Part shown: positions 10,716-23,600 of the stretch, in pieces
Layout of the letters: each line of letters starts with the position of its first letter
How positions within the stretch are numbered: the stretch's first letter is position 1
Assembly: GCA_039621445.1 (NCBI GenBank)
Contig: CP154956.1
Location: 19,557,295 to 19,621,294, forward strand
Reading direction: 5' to 3'
Length of the DNA: 64,000 nucleotides
Source of the DNA: Euglena gracilis
Lineage: Eukaryota; Euglenida; Euglenophyceae; Euglenales
Notes under the pieces: generated by a model
Told to the model about the DNA's origin: nothing
Seen by the model: only the letters and a program-made list of their open reading frames with translations
Databases searched by the model: none
Program-made: the position numbers and the translations under genes

Positions 10716-12475
10716 GAGGTCAGCGCCTGTGGAAGCACCGATTCCGGTGACGACCACAGTGCCACGCCCTGTCGGACAGGATGAACCTGCTCGGCGACGG
10801 CCGGCTGAACAACCCCAGGAACGTGTGCCGACCCCTCGGAGCGTCATGCGCGACCCAGCGGTCAGTATGCCCGCTTCACCCAGACGGCAAACGTCTACTC
10901 CGGCACCATCTGCTCCTGATACCAGCAGTAAGCCGCAGGCGTCGCCTCCTGATTCCGGAAGTGCGAAGCCGAAAGGAGGCAAACCGGGTGCTGCACCCTG
11001 TAAGCCACCGGCCAAAGGCGGTGATGGGAAACCACCACCGAAAGGTGGCGCTGGAGGTCAGACTGGCGGACAGCCGAAAGGCCCTACGACAATGCACGAC
11101 TATTCGGCCGTTACTTCGTCCAGGTACGGCCAGAGCAAACCGAAAGGTTAGGCTCGTGGTCGACAGGCCCAATCTTCCGCCGGATCGACGGATGAGGAGC
11201 AGGATGAACCTGCTTCACCTCCTGTGTCTGCGGATGCCCAGCTCTGGACCCAGGATGTCCTGACCAGACTAGGCACCGTGGAACAGAGGACGAAGAAACT
11301 GGCTGCTATTAGGCACCAGAAAGGGTCACTGAATCGATGGATTCAGCCCCTCTTCGTCCGAGGAGAACCTTTCCACTATGCCCCGGAACATACCTGGACA
11401 TTTTGGAACAGGCGCTCACCCAGAGTTCTGGCACAGTACTTTGGTGAGGACTGCGTGTTGGATTTCCAGCACGGCACGTCCTTTGCCTGGACGTGCACCG
11501 TGTGCCACCATGTGCGGCACAACCAACCGCTTGTGCATGTGTGCAAGCGGCAGGTGCAATCCACGACGTTCCATCACAGGACACATGTGCCGAACTGTGT
11601 GGCACTCGTATGTGGCGAGTGCCTGAACGCCTGGAAGCACAGCTTGAACTACTCCTACAGTGAGAATGCTCACGACAGGGATATCCCTGCCTTGTGCAGC
11701 AACTGTATAGGAGCCAAGTTCGTGCAGACTGCTGATGGAGCAGTCACCACCATTGTCCCCCAGCACTGGGAGACACTGGAGAAGTGGAAGAAGGAGTACA
11801 AGCAGGTGGAAGGACGCCTGAAGCACTCCGACTTCCGGAAGGTAGAAAGCTACCGCCACAAGGGAATGGCCCGTGAGTTCCAGATCGACGCTGGGGCAAT
11901 GCGCCTCGCCGTCGAGGAACACGTCAAGGTAAGAATGCCTTACCTCTGGACTGATGGCGACTGGGAGACACAGGTTTACCCCCTGTTCTCCAAGCGTCAG
12001 CCTGGCGGATACGCCTTGCCACTGTGGCCTCCTGAAGAACACGATTTGGTGGACTTCAGAGGTTGGTTAGCGGCTATATTACGGCCCCATACCGCAAGAG
12101 CTCAGACAGCGAGGTGTATGTATGACATCAACTTCAAGCAGACCCCGGGGATGCCCCCGCAGGTGCCTGCGAATCACCCCCGGATGAATTACATCATCTG
12201 GCCGGTGATGCTTCCCTGAATTTTCTGGGAGCAGCTCCAACGGTATCTTCAGCATCATGCTGAACGAACCAGGGAGAAGCTGCCGGATAATTGGATCAAG
12301 GACTGGGAGACCCCTTCCTTTGATGCCAACGATCCGGAGCTGAACACCATTCGGAGTGAATCAGCTCCGCCGCGTTCCCCACGCCAACTGGAGTTGGTTG
12401 AGGACCCGTTAGGGGACCCCCAACACGACTACTGGCGTGAGGTGCGTGAACGTCCAGCCGATAAAGGCAGGTGAG
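10716..12475 (+). pseudogene. Family A ORF3, C-terminal block
   Basis: This matches 60999-62751 of the complete ORF3 in a single frame with only two stops (TAG at about 11149, TGA at about 12218) and no frameshift up to its natural TGA at 12473. The Pro/Lys/Gly-rich linker is followed by the Cys-rich C-terminal domain: CTVCHHVRH, CVALVCGECLNAWKH and a CSNC pair. Both stops correspond to sense codons in the complete copy (Lys and Arg), and the complete copy's stops are sense codons here, so the ancestral frame was open. Confidence 0.85.
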
Positions 12476-13287
12476 GTGAATTGAGCGCCAATGCGGCGTC
12501 CTTCAGCACCCTCGTCAGGTATTCGCCTGACACCCTGTTTGGGTATTCGCCCGAACAACCCCTTCGAAGACCCTTTGCGGTATTCGCCGCTAGTAAGTTC
12601 CCACCGGGATGCTGCCATGTGCAGGATTCCGTGCGCATGCATGCACACCCCTCTCCCCTCTCCCCTCTCGCGGGCGTGCGACACGCAGCGCACAGGGCCG
12701 ACAGCCTCTTTCCCTTTCCCTTTCTTTTATTTTCAGCCGTTTGAGGCCTGAAGGCTGCCAGACAGCACAACTTTTCTGGCCTAAGCCAACCCCCCACTCC
12801 TCTCTACTTTCCCCCCGGGGCAAATGCTGTCGCCGGCAGTTGGTTTTGTAGAGTAGGATTTCCTTTTGCGTGGTCAGGTTTGACTGGCCATGCGCCCTGC
12901 CCAGGTTTGACTGATCAGAGGCCCCCTCCTTCCACACCCTCCCCATGGGTTTTCCTGGAATGCCCATGGACCCAACCCCAAGTGCCTTGGGCACACCTAA
13001 ACTGGGTGGATGGGTTTGCTTGGCAAGGAAACGTGCCAGCCCCATTTTCCCCAGTGGGCTATAATATAATATATACCCATAAGCCACCGCAGAATAGGTG
13101 AAACCATTTTGCGCGTTTTGGGCTTTTTGGGTCCCCTTCCTTTCCGCCCCTCCCCTTTGAGTGGACCCCTGTGCGACGGAAAGGGCCCCTGTGGATGCGC
13201 CAGGGTGCACCTCCCACAGACCAGGTCTGTGTCCGAAATCCCTGTGGCCAGAATGCCTGGTCCAAAGGGGAAATCGGGCATAGCCCT
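12476..13287 (+). other. Family A 3' untranslated region
   Basis: About 810 bp between the ORF3 stop and the LTR are closely similar to 62752-63564, which shows they are part of the element. They start with three hairpins (12515-12590), continue with a C/T-rich tract and a TATAATATAATATATACC segment near 13062, and contain no conserved frame. Confidence 0.7.
12515..12590 (+). other. Three consecutive TATTCG-loop hairpins
   Basis: TCAGG-TATTCG-CCTGA (12515-12530), TTGGG-TATTCG-CCCGA (12539-12554) and GCGG-TATTCG-CCGC (12577-12590) share the loop but not the stems. They sit just after the ORF3 stop. The same trio is at 62790-62865. Confidence 0.8.
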
Positions 13288-13297
13288 GGGAGGGGGA
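13288..13297 (+). promoter_or_regulatory. Polypurine tract
   Basis: GGGAGGGGGA lies immediately upstream of the LTR at 13298, as in the complete element at 63565-63574. It is the expected plus-strand primer site. Confidence 0.75.
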
Positions 13298-13604
13298 TGT
13301 GTACCAGGCGTATGCTTCTGTCCCCTTCCGTTGAGGAAGTTAGGATGGAAGCAGATCCTATTAGGATTTCCTAATGGGTGCCCCTTCTCTCTCCACAGGT
13401 GGTATTCTGTTTGTCTTTCCTTTTCTCCGGACCGGACTTGGTTATCCAGTCCGTCCTCCCTGCATTGCTCCGTGCTTTGCTTCTTGGGAAGTGGGAAAAG
13501 GGATTTTCTGTTACTCTGATTTTCAGTTCCCAAGTAGGTGCGCCAAGGCGAAAGCGAAGCCTTTTCGGAATTGGGAAAGGGGAATTGGGAATCAGACGTA
13601 CACT
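13298..13604 (+). repeat. Family A LTR (307 bp), 3' end of rearranged copy
   Basis: Starts TGTGTACCAGG and ends CGTACACT. It follows a polypurine tract and is not followed by a PBS, so it is a 3' LTR. The internal hairpin at 13354-13368 has a G-T outer pair, intermediate between the G-C of the 63575 LTR and the A-T of the 19390 LTR. Confidence 0.9.
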
Positions 13605-13619
13605 GGGAAGTCGTAAGTG

Positions 13620-14060
13620 ACGTCATGGGGGTCAAGTTTGGGGGTGTGGTGAGTCTGGGGGGGGGTAGTGCACAAACCATGCGAAGGACAGTCCACCACC
13701 AAGCGGTGTTGCCGTAGGAAAGGAAAGCACAGGATGACATCTGACCAGACGCATGTAACCAAAAAATGTTGGAATTGTGTGTGTGTGTGGGGAGGTGTGG
13801 TGCTTCGGGATAATGGCAAGGACGTCCAAAATGCATCTTAAGTCACCACCGCACATGAGGCTGTTGTTAGCGGTCGTATTTTTGATGGGATTCTTGGCAT
13901 GAACCAAGAGGTGGGTAGGTATACCTCCTTTGCAGAAAAAGAACAGGTATTCGACACCCTGTTTCGAGTAAAATTTTGGCTTATGCACAGAAATTTTGAG
14001 TTTTGATTTCGTTGAACCAAAAGTTCCATGCGGTGCGCGAAAAGCGAATGGCGGGTGCAA
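13620..14060 (-). pseudogene. Family A protease remnant
   Basis: On the minus strand the fragment contains a retropepsin C-terminal part, with an Asp-Val-Ile-Leu sequence followed by a Phe-Leu-Arg-Gln-His run near 13690-13740 (homologous to the ILG region at 52490-52540), and upstream Pro-rich sequence. The frame is broken; the catalytic Asp-Thr-Gly triad is not clearly preserved. Confidence 0.6.
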
Positions 14061-17000
14061 AATTGTTGTCGTGCCGACTGTTCCATGAACCCTTGCTTAC
14101 TTTCCTCATCATTCCAAGCAAAAATGTGGCGCCGTAGCGGGGGACCTGAAAATGTTCTGGGTAACGACCAAAAAGACCGATAATCAGGGGGGGTAGGTGT
14201 GATCAGTTCCTACCACAATTTGTTCATCAGCCCAAAGGTCCGTGCAGTCAGACCTCGGGCTCCCCTACTTCATATCGGAGTCGACACTTTTGGCCTATGG
14301 TGGACTTCCTAGAGTAAATTGCGTGTATCGCGTGAATCACATTCCTATCTTTGCCAAATCATCCTCGGTTCTCTCAACACTCCCCCTGCCCGAAACTAGG
14401 TGTTTTTCCTCGATAGAGGACATTTTGAAACCAACCCGCTGCCTATTAGCAGAACCGGGAATACAATCGTGACAATCATGGCCAGAGCGGGGAGAACGGG
14501 AGAGGTGACACTTGGATGAGTGTTGGTCTTTAGACCCACAAAGAAAACAACGGTTTCGCGATTGCGATTGGCTTTTGGCACCTTGGCGACGCGGGGAGCG
14601 GGTATCCGCTCGACCACGCTCGGATCGTGAAGAGGGTGATCCACTTCGCGACCAAGATCGCGAACAATCGTGATTCGCATCCTGGTTGCGGGTAGGGGGG
14701 CCTGGGGACCGAACTCGCGGTGTGAAACCACGTCCGGTATTGCGTTGAGGTGAACGGGAACGTGGTCTACCGTCACGGGATCGGTATCCCGACCACTGCG
14801 AATGCGAGGATCGTGAAGAACGTGAAGAACCAGGAAGAGAGGGATCCTCGGGGGCTCTTACTGCGCTTTCGCACTTTGGGGTTCGGGCATTCGCGAGACA
14901 TATGTCCCGATTGAATACACAAAAAGAACACTTTGTCCGAAACTTGATCAGAAGAGCGCGAATGGCGCAGTTTTGGCTTCCTTTGTAGGGGATTTGGGGT
15001 TAGACCGCAGATAGCACGTTTTGGAATCACTCCATGGAAATTTTGGTGAGGTAGTCCGTTGGACTGCCTGTACTGAACCGTTGGGTACACCAGCGGTGGG
15101 GTGGAACATAGTTCCATCTCTCATCAAGAGTCAAAATATGTCCCGCGAGTCCCTCACGGTGAATTTCCTTGATGAGTTTGGGGATGTAGCGCAGCAATAG
15201 AGCGTCAAATTGCCCTTTTATTTGCTTTTCCCCTAACTCATCCACTTCGGCTGCCAACCCAAGCCACTTGGAGTACCACAAGTTTATCGACGTCCATTTG
15301 CGGTCCCGGGGGGGGGTAAACTGTCGCCACTTGTTTTCCAGACTGGTTTTGGAAACCAAACTGGAGCATGATGAAGCATATTTCTCAACCAAATCCTCAA
15401 AAGAAATGCGCCTTCAAATGACCAATTGTCTGGCGCCGTTCTTTTTCTTCCCTTGGGAGGCCTTCAATAAATTCCATCTTGGTTACCTCCGGGTTGTCGT
15501 CTTGGATTGGTCGCTTCAAATCCCAATAATTTCCCCAGTCGCAGAAAAATTGTTTCCATGTGGTGGGGCATTTGGGCTTCACCTTGTTCGCTATCGCGGT
15601 GGTGCGTTTGAAGTCTTTCTGGGAAACCCGCGGCCCTTCGGTGGTATTCCAGGGGGGTGGTCCCGGGCGCGAAAATGCACAATGTGCAGGTACTGCGGTG
15701 GTTGTACCAAGGGTTTGTTCGGGAAATTTCGCTAATGCGCATGGAACGTACCACGTAGTGTGCAAATGTGGGGATTAGCGATTACGCGAATGGTGATGCG
15801 GTTGCGCATGTAGGGGTGAGGTGTCACATGGTTCCATCATTGGTGCTACTAAGCGAAAAAGGGTGGTATGACCAATCTCCGGTATGGGGCTGCGGTTCAG
15901 TATGCGAAGTAGTTCGGATTCCCGAATCACTTGATTTAGGAGGGAGGTGGGTCTGGTTTTCGCTTGAACACCCGACTCGTCATCCGAAAATTCGTCCATT
16001 GGGACTGGTAATGGTAATGAGGGGACGACCACATGAGTGGAAACGCGGTTTGGTTGCAATGTGCCTGTGGACTCGGGGATTGGTGCACGAATTGCACTTT
16101 TCGAGCTGGAAAATGCGGCAAGTGTGCCAACCATATCCGTTTGCGGGTTCTGATGGATGGAATGCAGTTATGCGTCTATTTGGTCCAATTTTGTTGCTTT
16201 CTCGTGCACACTTTTCTCCAATTGGTCAACAACGTGCCAATTGTCGGTTATCCGACCCATATCCTCCTGCAGACACTTAATCCGCCTACGGTACGAGGGT
16301 AACTCATCCAAAAGAGGCATTTTGTCAGAAATCGACTGGAAATCTTGCGAAATTGCACCAAAACCAGGGTCCAGTTCCTGTACTCCTGTCGCCAAAGTGC
16401 GCATCGCACTGGAAATGGCCTCCAATTGTGGAGATGGCTTGCTGGGTTTGTCCGAACTTTGACTTTTTCAGCCATTGGCTGTTCCTTCAGCACTGAACCT
16501 TGCGCGAATGGCGCGGTAAGGTCATTTTGCAGTTTTATGACGTCCTGCTTCACAGTTTTCTTGGTGTTCATGAGACTGTCACAAAGTCCTTGCATGATTT
16601 GGTGATTTTCCGCGCGCATTTCAGTGCAAATCTGCTCCAAGTGTGTGCTTGAGATTGTGGGGGTAGGTGTCGGTGACGTCAATGCGCCTTTGGGTGGTGA
16701 TTGCACCTGAAGCATTTTTGTGCTAAGTTCTTGCACGCTTTTGTGCAAATTCGCTAACGCGGTTTGAATTCCGGTAACATCCGGGATCCTACCAGCTACT
16801 ACCGCATAGCGGGCATGCATCTTGGTCAATGTGGCTTCAGTGTTACCAACATCCTGTTGCAACTTTTTGTGCAAATCGGTCATGGTGGCCTTCAGTCCGC
16901 TAATATCCGGTGTTGGTGCCCGGGTTGCCGCACTGCGGTTCTGCAAATCCACGATCTGGTTCGGCTTTCCATTGCGTCATTTTGCCACTGTTGTTGCAAA

Positions 17001-18420
17001 TTCTCAATCTCACTCACGATATTCGTGATTTGGGTATGAAAACTCGCAATATTAGCTGCAGTTTCGCCACAATGGCAAGATTTCTGCTCCAATGGAGAAA
17101 GTGTCTCCTCCAACTGATGCAGATACGTGTAGGGGGCAAAACTCTCGTTTGATTGGGCAGAAAAATAGGCAAATTCGCGGAATCACCGCTCAACTGGAAA
17201 ATGTGCTGTTGCGCTTCCTGAAATGCGGTTGCAAGTGTGGAGTATTGCTCCAATGGAAGAAATTATTTTTGATGGGGGGTTCATGCAACTTTTGCTGCAA
17301 TTGTGGAAAAATTGCCATAATTTTCTCCAATTGATGTGATAAAGCTTGAAAACTATGTTGCATGTTTGAAAAATCACATCATCGCAGGATTGTGTTTCAC
17401 ACATGGCTTCACTCATATTTTGAAGTGTTGTGGCAAATGTACCTGCAAATGTGTCTCCAAACCTTGACGCGAAGTTGTTAGGTCCACATTGGTGGCCTGA
17501 AAAATGGTTTGGCAATATTCAGCAACATCACGCACATACCTCCAAAGGTAATCCAGCTTGTTTTCTTCAACCATTTGGTTGTTTTCATCAAAATACAAAC
17601 CTTTTTAAGCGTCATAGTGCAATCCGCCACACATGTGGGCACATGGGAAATTTGCCGCGTAAGCGGGTGTTCCACTGAGAGATTTGCGACTATGTGCTGA
17701 ATCACGCTAATGGGATGAGGAGAAATATTTCCAATCGCTTCCACATCACTGCTCATGGATTTTGCGGGGCTTGCGTAAGCGGTAACCGTCAAACGCATCT
17801 CCGGGTGCTATGACAATGCCGAAAAGGAACGAACCCCTGTCGGGTGGTGCTGGCAATTGTTCAATCGGACTTGTGGGAGGAAGCATAGGGGGGGGGGGCT
17901 GGAAGAAACATGGTGTTTCTACCCACCCTCTACAAAACGTTGCCGTGGCGTATTCGCCTCAGAGTCAAATGTGCCTACCGCGGGGAGTAGGTGTTAGCCG
18001 ACCGGCTTTCAAACAAAAGGGGTTGTGCCTGTTGGGCATTGGGTTGCTCTATAGAGCTTGACACCGATAGGTGTGGGGGTGCCCATTTGGCGGGGGGAGG
18101 ATTACTCGACACAGACACCGATAGGTGTGACACACGCGGGGAAGGAGGATTACCTGTGAAATGAGTCAATGCTTGTGTACACCTATTGGGTTTGGAGTGC
18201 TCAATAGGGCTGGTCAATGGTGCTGCAGGTTCAAGTCCACGATGTGTACCAATCAATGCAGCGTAGTCAATTGGCGCTGTGCTCTGCATTTTTGCAACAC
18301 AATTACCAAGTGGAGATTCCGGTGTAAAATGCAGAAAAAGGTACCAAAAAGAGGGGATACTATAAAAAGAAGGCAAAGACCCGAACTCTGACTTTCGAAG
18401 CAGCGTACACTGCGAACGGT
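14061..18420 (-). pseudogene. Family A gag, decayed minus-strand copy
   Basis: Many short minus-strand frames together follow the gag of the complete element: the N-terminal region near 17800, coiled-coil stretches 16170-17600, the capsid-like part near 15030-15640 (Arg-Trp-Asn-Tyr-Val, then Leu-Gly-Glu-Lys-Gln), and a CCHC knuckle near 14870-14930 with the Cys-Pro-Asn-Pro tail. An Arg/Ser-rich stretch follows. The terminal codons and amber stop (14265-14267) plus about 25 codons after it are conserved with the complete copy. It is inactive. Confidence 0.75.
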
Positions 18421-18544
18421 CAGAGGACGTGTCCGTGCGTACGGCTTTGGCCGGAAACGGCTTGTAGTGCCTTTGATCGCCTATAGGCGGGGCACCACAC
18501 GACCGTTTGCGGTCAAAAGGATCGAAAAACCTAAACTGCTACCA

Positions 18545-18981
18545 AGTGTACGTCCAACCTTTCGCTTTCGCCCTTTGGTGTGCAAAAAAGGTAAAAGCTG
18601 GAGTAACGGAAAATAATAATATAAAAGCTTGAAAGCCCTTTCCCCCATTTTAAGAGGCAGAGCACAAAGCAGGCGAGGGAGCCCCAAGGGCCACAACAAA
18701 GAAATGCCAAGTGACTTGGCTGTCCGTACCGGACTTCGGAAGAAACAAATCAAACTTGAAAGTCAAGTGAAACAAAGAATGCAATAAATATAATACCACC
18801 TGTGGAGAGGAGAACCAAAATATGGTATGATTTGTGGAGCTAGGTATTCCTAATTCAGGCCGTTGGCCATCTTTAGGAGTACCACCCAGCATAGTACTGT
18901 GTACGGGGCTCAGAGCTATATCTGGCGGTAGGCTTACAACTACACACACAGTACCATGGCCTTACGGCTGCACGGTACACA
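18545..18981 (-). repeat. Family A LTR, subfamily 2 (437 bp)
   Basis: The minus strand begins TGTGTACC and ends GGACGTACACT and is followed on that strand by TGGTAGCAG (18536-18544), a PBS. The body resembles the solo LTR at 10254-10652 (CTTTCGCCCTTTGGTGTGC near its end) rather than the LTR at 13298. It is the 5' LTR of the gag copy 14061-18420. Confidence 0.85.
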
Positions 18982-19389
18982 CCTCGTCGCCCAACGCACC
19001 AAAAACATTCTGAAAAATGCCGCCCGGCGAGCAAGGCATGGCCTCACAAGGGCAAAGTGCGGAGCCCGAGGTGTCGAGGCGGACGATGAAGAACGACTGC
19101 CTTGGGAGGCACCGTCTTGCACCTCTCAGCGGACCTGGCACTCTGCGTCCGGAACGCTCAACAAGGTGAACGCGTGGATATGAGGCATGTCTTGACCGAC
19201 GTCCCAGAATTTTCCAAACAAAAGACAACAATCATCAAGCAGATGGTCGTTCTCTTGTGGACAAGTTTCTGAATGGTGTGCAACGACGAATGCTGAACGC
19301 CGTGCAGCTGCTGGCCACCTTGCACCCCAGTGTGCTGCAGTAAAAGGGCACGCATTATCATCAGCTATTTCAACCGCTGTTTTACCATT
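18982..19389. other. Spacer between two retroelement copies
   Basis: No gene is supported. Part of it (about 19020-19075) repeats sequence around 1095-1125 and 1410-1430. The remainder (19200-19380) shows nothing recognisable. Confidence 0.4.
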
Positions 19390-19716
19390 TGGTTGAGACC
19401 GAAGTTAAACTCTTACGTGAAAGGAAGCGTAGGAAAATTCCCGGTGCTGTGGTGGAGTCCAGCAACCTTATATTCACTTCAGCGTATTTGAAAGTGGACA
19501 GAACGGTCCTGAAGATCACGGGAGCAGGTAAAACACCAAGGGCAAGTAGCAAAGCACAGGGAGGGAACCAAAAGGAAAAGAGGTTTAGGTTTAAAAATAG
19601 CGTAAAGAAGAAAACCGCATGTGGAGAGAGAAGGGGCACGCAATAGGAAATCCTAATAGGATTTGCTTCCATTCAAACTTCCTTATCGGAAGTGGACAGA
19701 CGCATACGCCTCTGTA
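19390..19716 (-). repeat. Truncated diverged family A LTR
   Basis: On the minus strand the sequence starts inside the LTR (AGGCGTATGCGTCTGTCC), keeps the CTTCTCTCTCCACA segment, and then diverges. Its first bases are fused to ORF3 at a shared GTAC. The LTR hairpin (19648-19664) is perfect with 7-bp arms (AAATCCT/AGGATTT). The far end is uncertain. Confidence 0.6.
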
Positions 19717-20394
19717 CTGCGAGACAAATTGCTCCGCTGGCAGCTCGCGCGACGGCATTCGCTGCGGCCAGGGCGGGCGACCAAAAATTCTCGTCATCCC
19801 AGGGAGACATGCACAGCCTCACCTACCGGTGAGGGTGTGTGCTCACGCATATGCACGGTGGTGGATTCAACTGGCGTCTGCGTTTACAGCATAGGCGGCA
19901 CATACACGCCCAGGTACATCATGGTCTCGCCAGGCTCAAATCTGGAATCGGATGCCAACGAGAAATACCGTCTCCCCATCAACAGGGCTTGACCACAGGG
20001 ACACCACTGAGCCACAGGAGTGTTGGCTATCACCAACAGCTGAGCACAGTGCGCATTCCAAAGGGCTTGCATAAAGGGCTCCGTTGGCGGGTGTGCGCAC
20101 ATACGCATCGCCCGATCCAACGTTTTCTTAGTGTGAAAGATCATCTCTCCCGCGTACAGAGGTAAGCGCGATCTGCGCTGTCCTGGTGGCTGAGGTGTCG
20201 GCTGCTGGTCGGCAGATGGATCAGGTACCGCGTATGCGGACCTGCCGCTGCTAGCCGCGGCGAGTACCGGGGCTGCAACCCTGTCAGAATGTGGGGCACC
20301 CGGAATCAGGGCCTCAACAGACTGCGTGACACTGGTAGTATGGCACGCCAGGAGGCTGCTGCAATGGTGGACCCGGTCCGCGCCCAGGTAGCAT
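19717..20394 (-). pseudogene. Family A ORF3 N-terminus, truncated
   Basis: An ATG at 20394 starts MLPGRGPGP-like sequence, then the conserved N-terminal domain with WCPCGQ and Leu-Met-Gly. The frame stays largely open down to the junction with LTR sequence at 19717, which corresponds to about position 57950 in the complete element. A Cys/pyrimidine tract ending CAG lies 100 nt upstream (20494-20496), the same distance as in the complete copy. Confidence 0.8.
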
Positions 20395-20639
20395 GATGCC
20401 ACCCGAACAACAACTAAAACGAAGGATAACCTTGGCGTCAGTTGCTGGTGAGTGCTAGCGCACTGAAAAACATCTATCTTAACCAAAGAAAAGCTGCGCG
20501 AAAGGGAGAGGATGGGATGCATGGGGGGGGTATAAACGTGGGACAAATTCACATGAAACACTCGCATTCTCCAAAACGAAACCGTTTCCGAAAGTGTTGA
20601 TGTTTTTGTCTATGTTATTGCGCTTATTCCGCAGCTTCC

Positions 20640-23600
20640 AACCCTGCTGGATATATCCAACAAAAATCGATGCTGGCTCCCAAGTGTCGTCCTCTGGGCC
20701 ATGTCCTTCCAGGAAACTTTCAAGTACTGCACACCCCTGTTGACCTGTTGAACTTGTGGTCTATTATCTTAGCGACCACAAAGTCGTCCGTTTCAGATAA
20801 TTTGGAATGGGGCTTGAAATACAAGCAGGGGATAGCTTTTCCGTCGTGGGGGCTTAAGCACGGATTGACTTCGTCTATATGGACGTCCTCAATCCCGTTG
20901 GGCAAGGCAACTTTATATCGCCCGTTATTACCCAACCTCTCCAAATTTTCGCATGGGCCGACCCAAAGAGGGTCTCGCTTGGAAGATTGCATGCGGGTGT
21001 GGTTATTTCGTACCCACACGCAGTCACCTGGGCTATACACAGATGAGTTGACGTTTTGCAAAAAACTATTTACGTTTGTTGGAATGAATTTCTGTGATCC
21101 GTGTTTGGAATGCAGAGCGGAGTGATTCCACTCCTGAAAACCACGTTTGACTGCTGACACTTCCTCGGACGGGTCTTTCCGCGGAGATATCCTGGAGGGT
21201 CTCGTCCGAAAACAGTTTTATACGGAGCGTGTGGTAACACCAACCCTGGCAAGGTATTGATGTATCACAAACACCAATGAAGGACGGATAACCATTCTTC
21301 CGCGAGTCAGCCAGTGAAAGGCGAAGCATATTGACGACGGATTTCACGGCTGCCTCGGTTCCAGCATTGCCTTCAGAGCGGTATGTAACTGAAAAATGCT
21401 GCTCAATGCCGAGTAAACCGCACAAAGTTGTGAAAAACCGTGAAGAGATCAAGTGATCTTGATCAGTCGCGGTTTGGTTCGGCAAACCCATTAAGCAGAT
21501 ACATTTCTACAGGAATATGGATGCCAAAGTCTGGACCATCAAACCTGCTTTCTGGCATGGAATGGCTACTATGTTCCCACTCAGCAGACAGACTGCAACA
21601 AAAACCTAGTCGTGAAATTTGTCATCTGATCCTTTGCAATGTTCAATTTCGAGAAAATACATGCAGAGGGACGTAAAATGTCCGGTGGTACGGGGAAAAA
21701 GTCCATCATACCACGGGGTACCTCCGCGGGGTTTTACCGCTTGACAAATTTGGCACGGTTGCGAAAATCGCAAGCACCGCGAATATAAATCTTTTTCACT
21801 CAGGGTTGTGCAATATCTGCCACCCACCAGTGAAAGAAGTTTGGCGGCCCAAAGTGACCGTGGTTGTGATAGCTCAAAATAACATCACCACCAGGTTTTG
21901 GGGATTACAATGTTTATAACAAGAATCACTCCGGAAAATAAGTTGCAATGGTAATACAGAGTAATTGTCTATGTATTCACCATTCGAAGTCCATTCAAAA
22001 TCGTACCATATACAGGGTCACGCGAAAAATCCCATTCGCGGAAAAATAGGGGGGTAGCAGTTTCTGTACGCGTAATGCGACGGTGGCCGGCAGTGCACTT
22101 ACGCCGGCGCCTTCCAAGCAACTTTGAAATGGCGATGCTGTGATAAACCCGCGAAACGGGTAGTAAATTGAGCATATTGTCCGCAGCGTCGGATCGGCGT
22201 GCGAACTGGTCAGCCTCATGGTTGCCATGAAAAGTCGCATTAACCTCATCTGGCTTCGCAGGTTAATACCAGGGGGATCTCCTGAGAGGATCGGCAAGTG
22301 TTTGCGTGTTACACAGGGTGTAAAAAACCACCAGGTTAAACTGACTCAGGACTTCATGCCATCGGCATCTTCTGCCCACTGATGACATGGCTCTTGTTCA
22401 GGTCCTCAGTATACCACTGTTGAAAGTTCCATTGATCTGTCAACGCGAGTATTTGGACCAAGCTGCTGGCTATCCAGCTACGGATTTTCTAGAGAATAAG
22501 CACAGTGGCATATGCCTCCTTTCCATGGATGCTACATTTAACGTGTCCTTTGCCGTTGTCGCCCTGTAGCTTCCTGCTGAGGATAGCCACAGGTCGGAGT
22601 TCGTTTGCCACACTATGCTTGCTAAGTACCCCGCCAACAGGCGTAATCGCCGCTGTCTACTTCCAGGACATACATTTTGCATGGATCCACGTTCTCGAGG
22701 AGCAAGTCCTTTATTTTATTTAAGGACTCGCGCAATTGGTCATCGCAAATGACTTTTTCGTTATTGGGTGTCCTTTTTTTTAGCTGTCGGGTTAGGGGTA
22801 CCGCTATTTTAGGGAAATATTTCATGTAAATAGCGTAATATTGGGCTAATCCCCAAAAATACCTTTAAATGGGTTAAGGTCTTAATGAGCTCAGGAGTCC
22901 ATTTCTTAATGGCCTCCACCTTACTGGGTGCGGCTTTAAGTCCCGTTGCTCAAGATATGCCCGCAAAACTGAACAGTTCCGCGAAAGAGGTGCAGATTGG
23001 TACCCTTCATAAAAAGCACACGCTTTTTGAACGCAGGTAATACCGCCTGCACATCGCAATACTGCGGGTCGAGGATATCCTCGCCCGATCTCGCGGACGG
23101 CGGTTGGGATCCCAGCAGTACGTCGTCGAAGTACACCAGAGCGAACAGTAAATCGCGCAAAACCCAGTTCATCATGCGTTGAAACATGGCTGGGTCATTC
23201 TTAACACTCATGGGGGAGTACGTTCCATTGGTACACACCCTCGGATGTCACGAATGCCGTGTACGGTTATGAATCAGGATGCAAATGTATCTGATGTAAA
23301 CCACCTTCCAGATCAAAGATTGACCACAATCGGTTATCCGATTGCCTTGTGATCAAGTCCTCGATCAGCACCCATTGTACCAAGGCTGTGTACCATTGGG
23401 TTATCTATTAAATCCGTACGGTTTGTACCAGTACCACGGGCATAGGTACCTCTACCAAGTGTAGGGGGGTGAAAATTCCCGGTTGTGGGATCCAATCGGA
23501 TTAGTTTGGAAGATTCAACAAGACATCCACAATCAAAATCATGGTAAGCGGAGATCCTCCGACAGTGAGCACATTGACATGAGGGTTGGTGTTTGTGGTG

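Noticed and set aside
12590-13836. Frames on both strands downstream of ORF3
   Set aside because: They lie in the 3' region and LTR of family A, occur again near 63 kb with shifted frames, and have no protein motifs.
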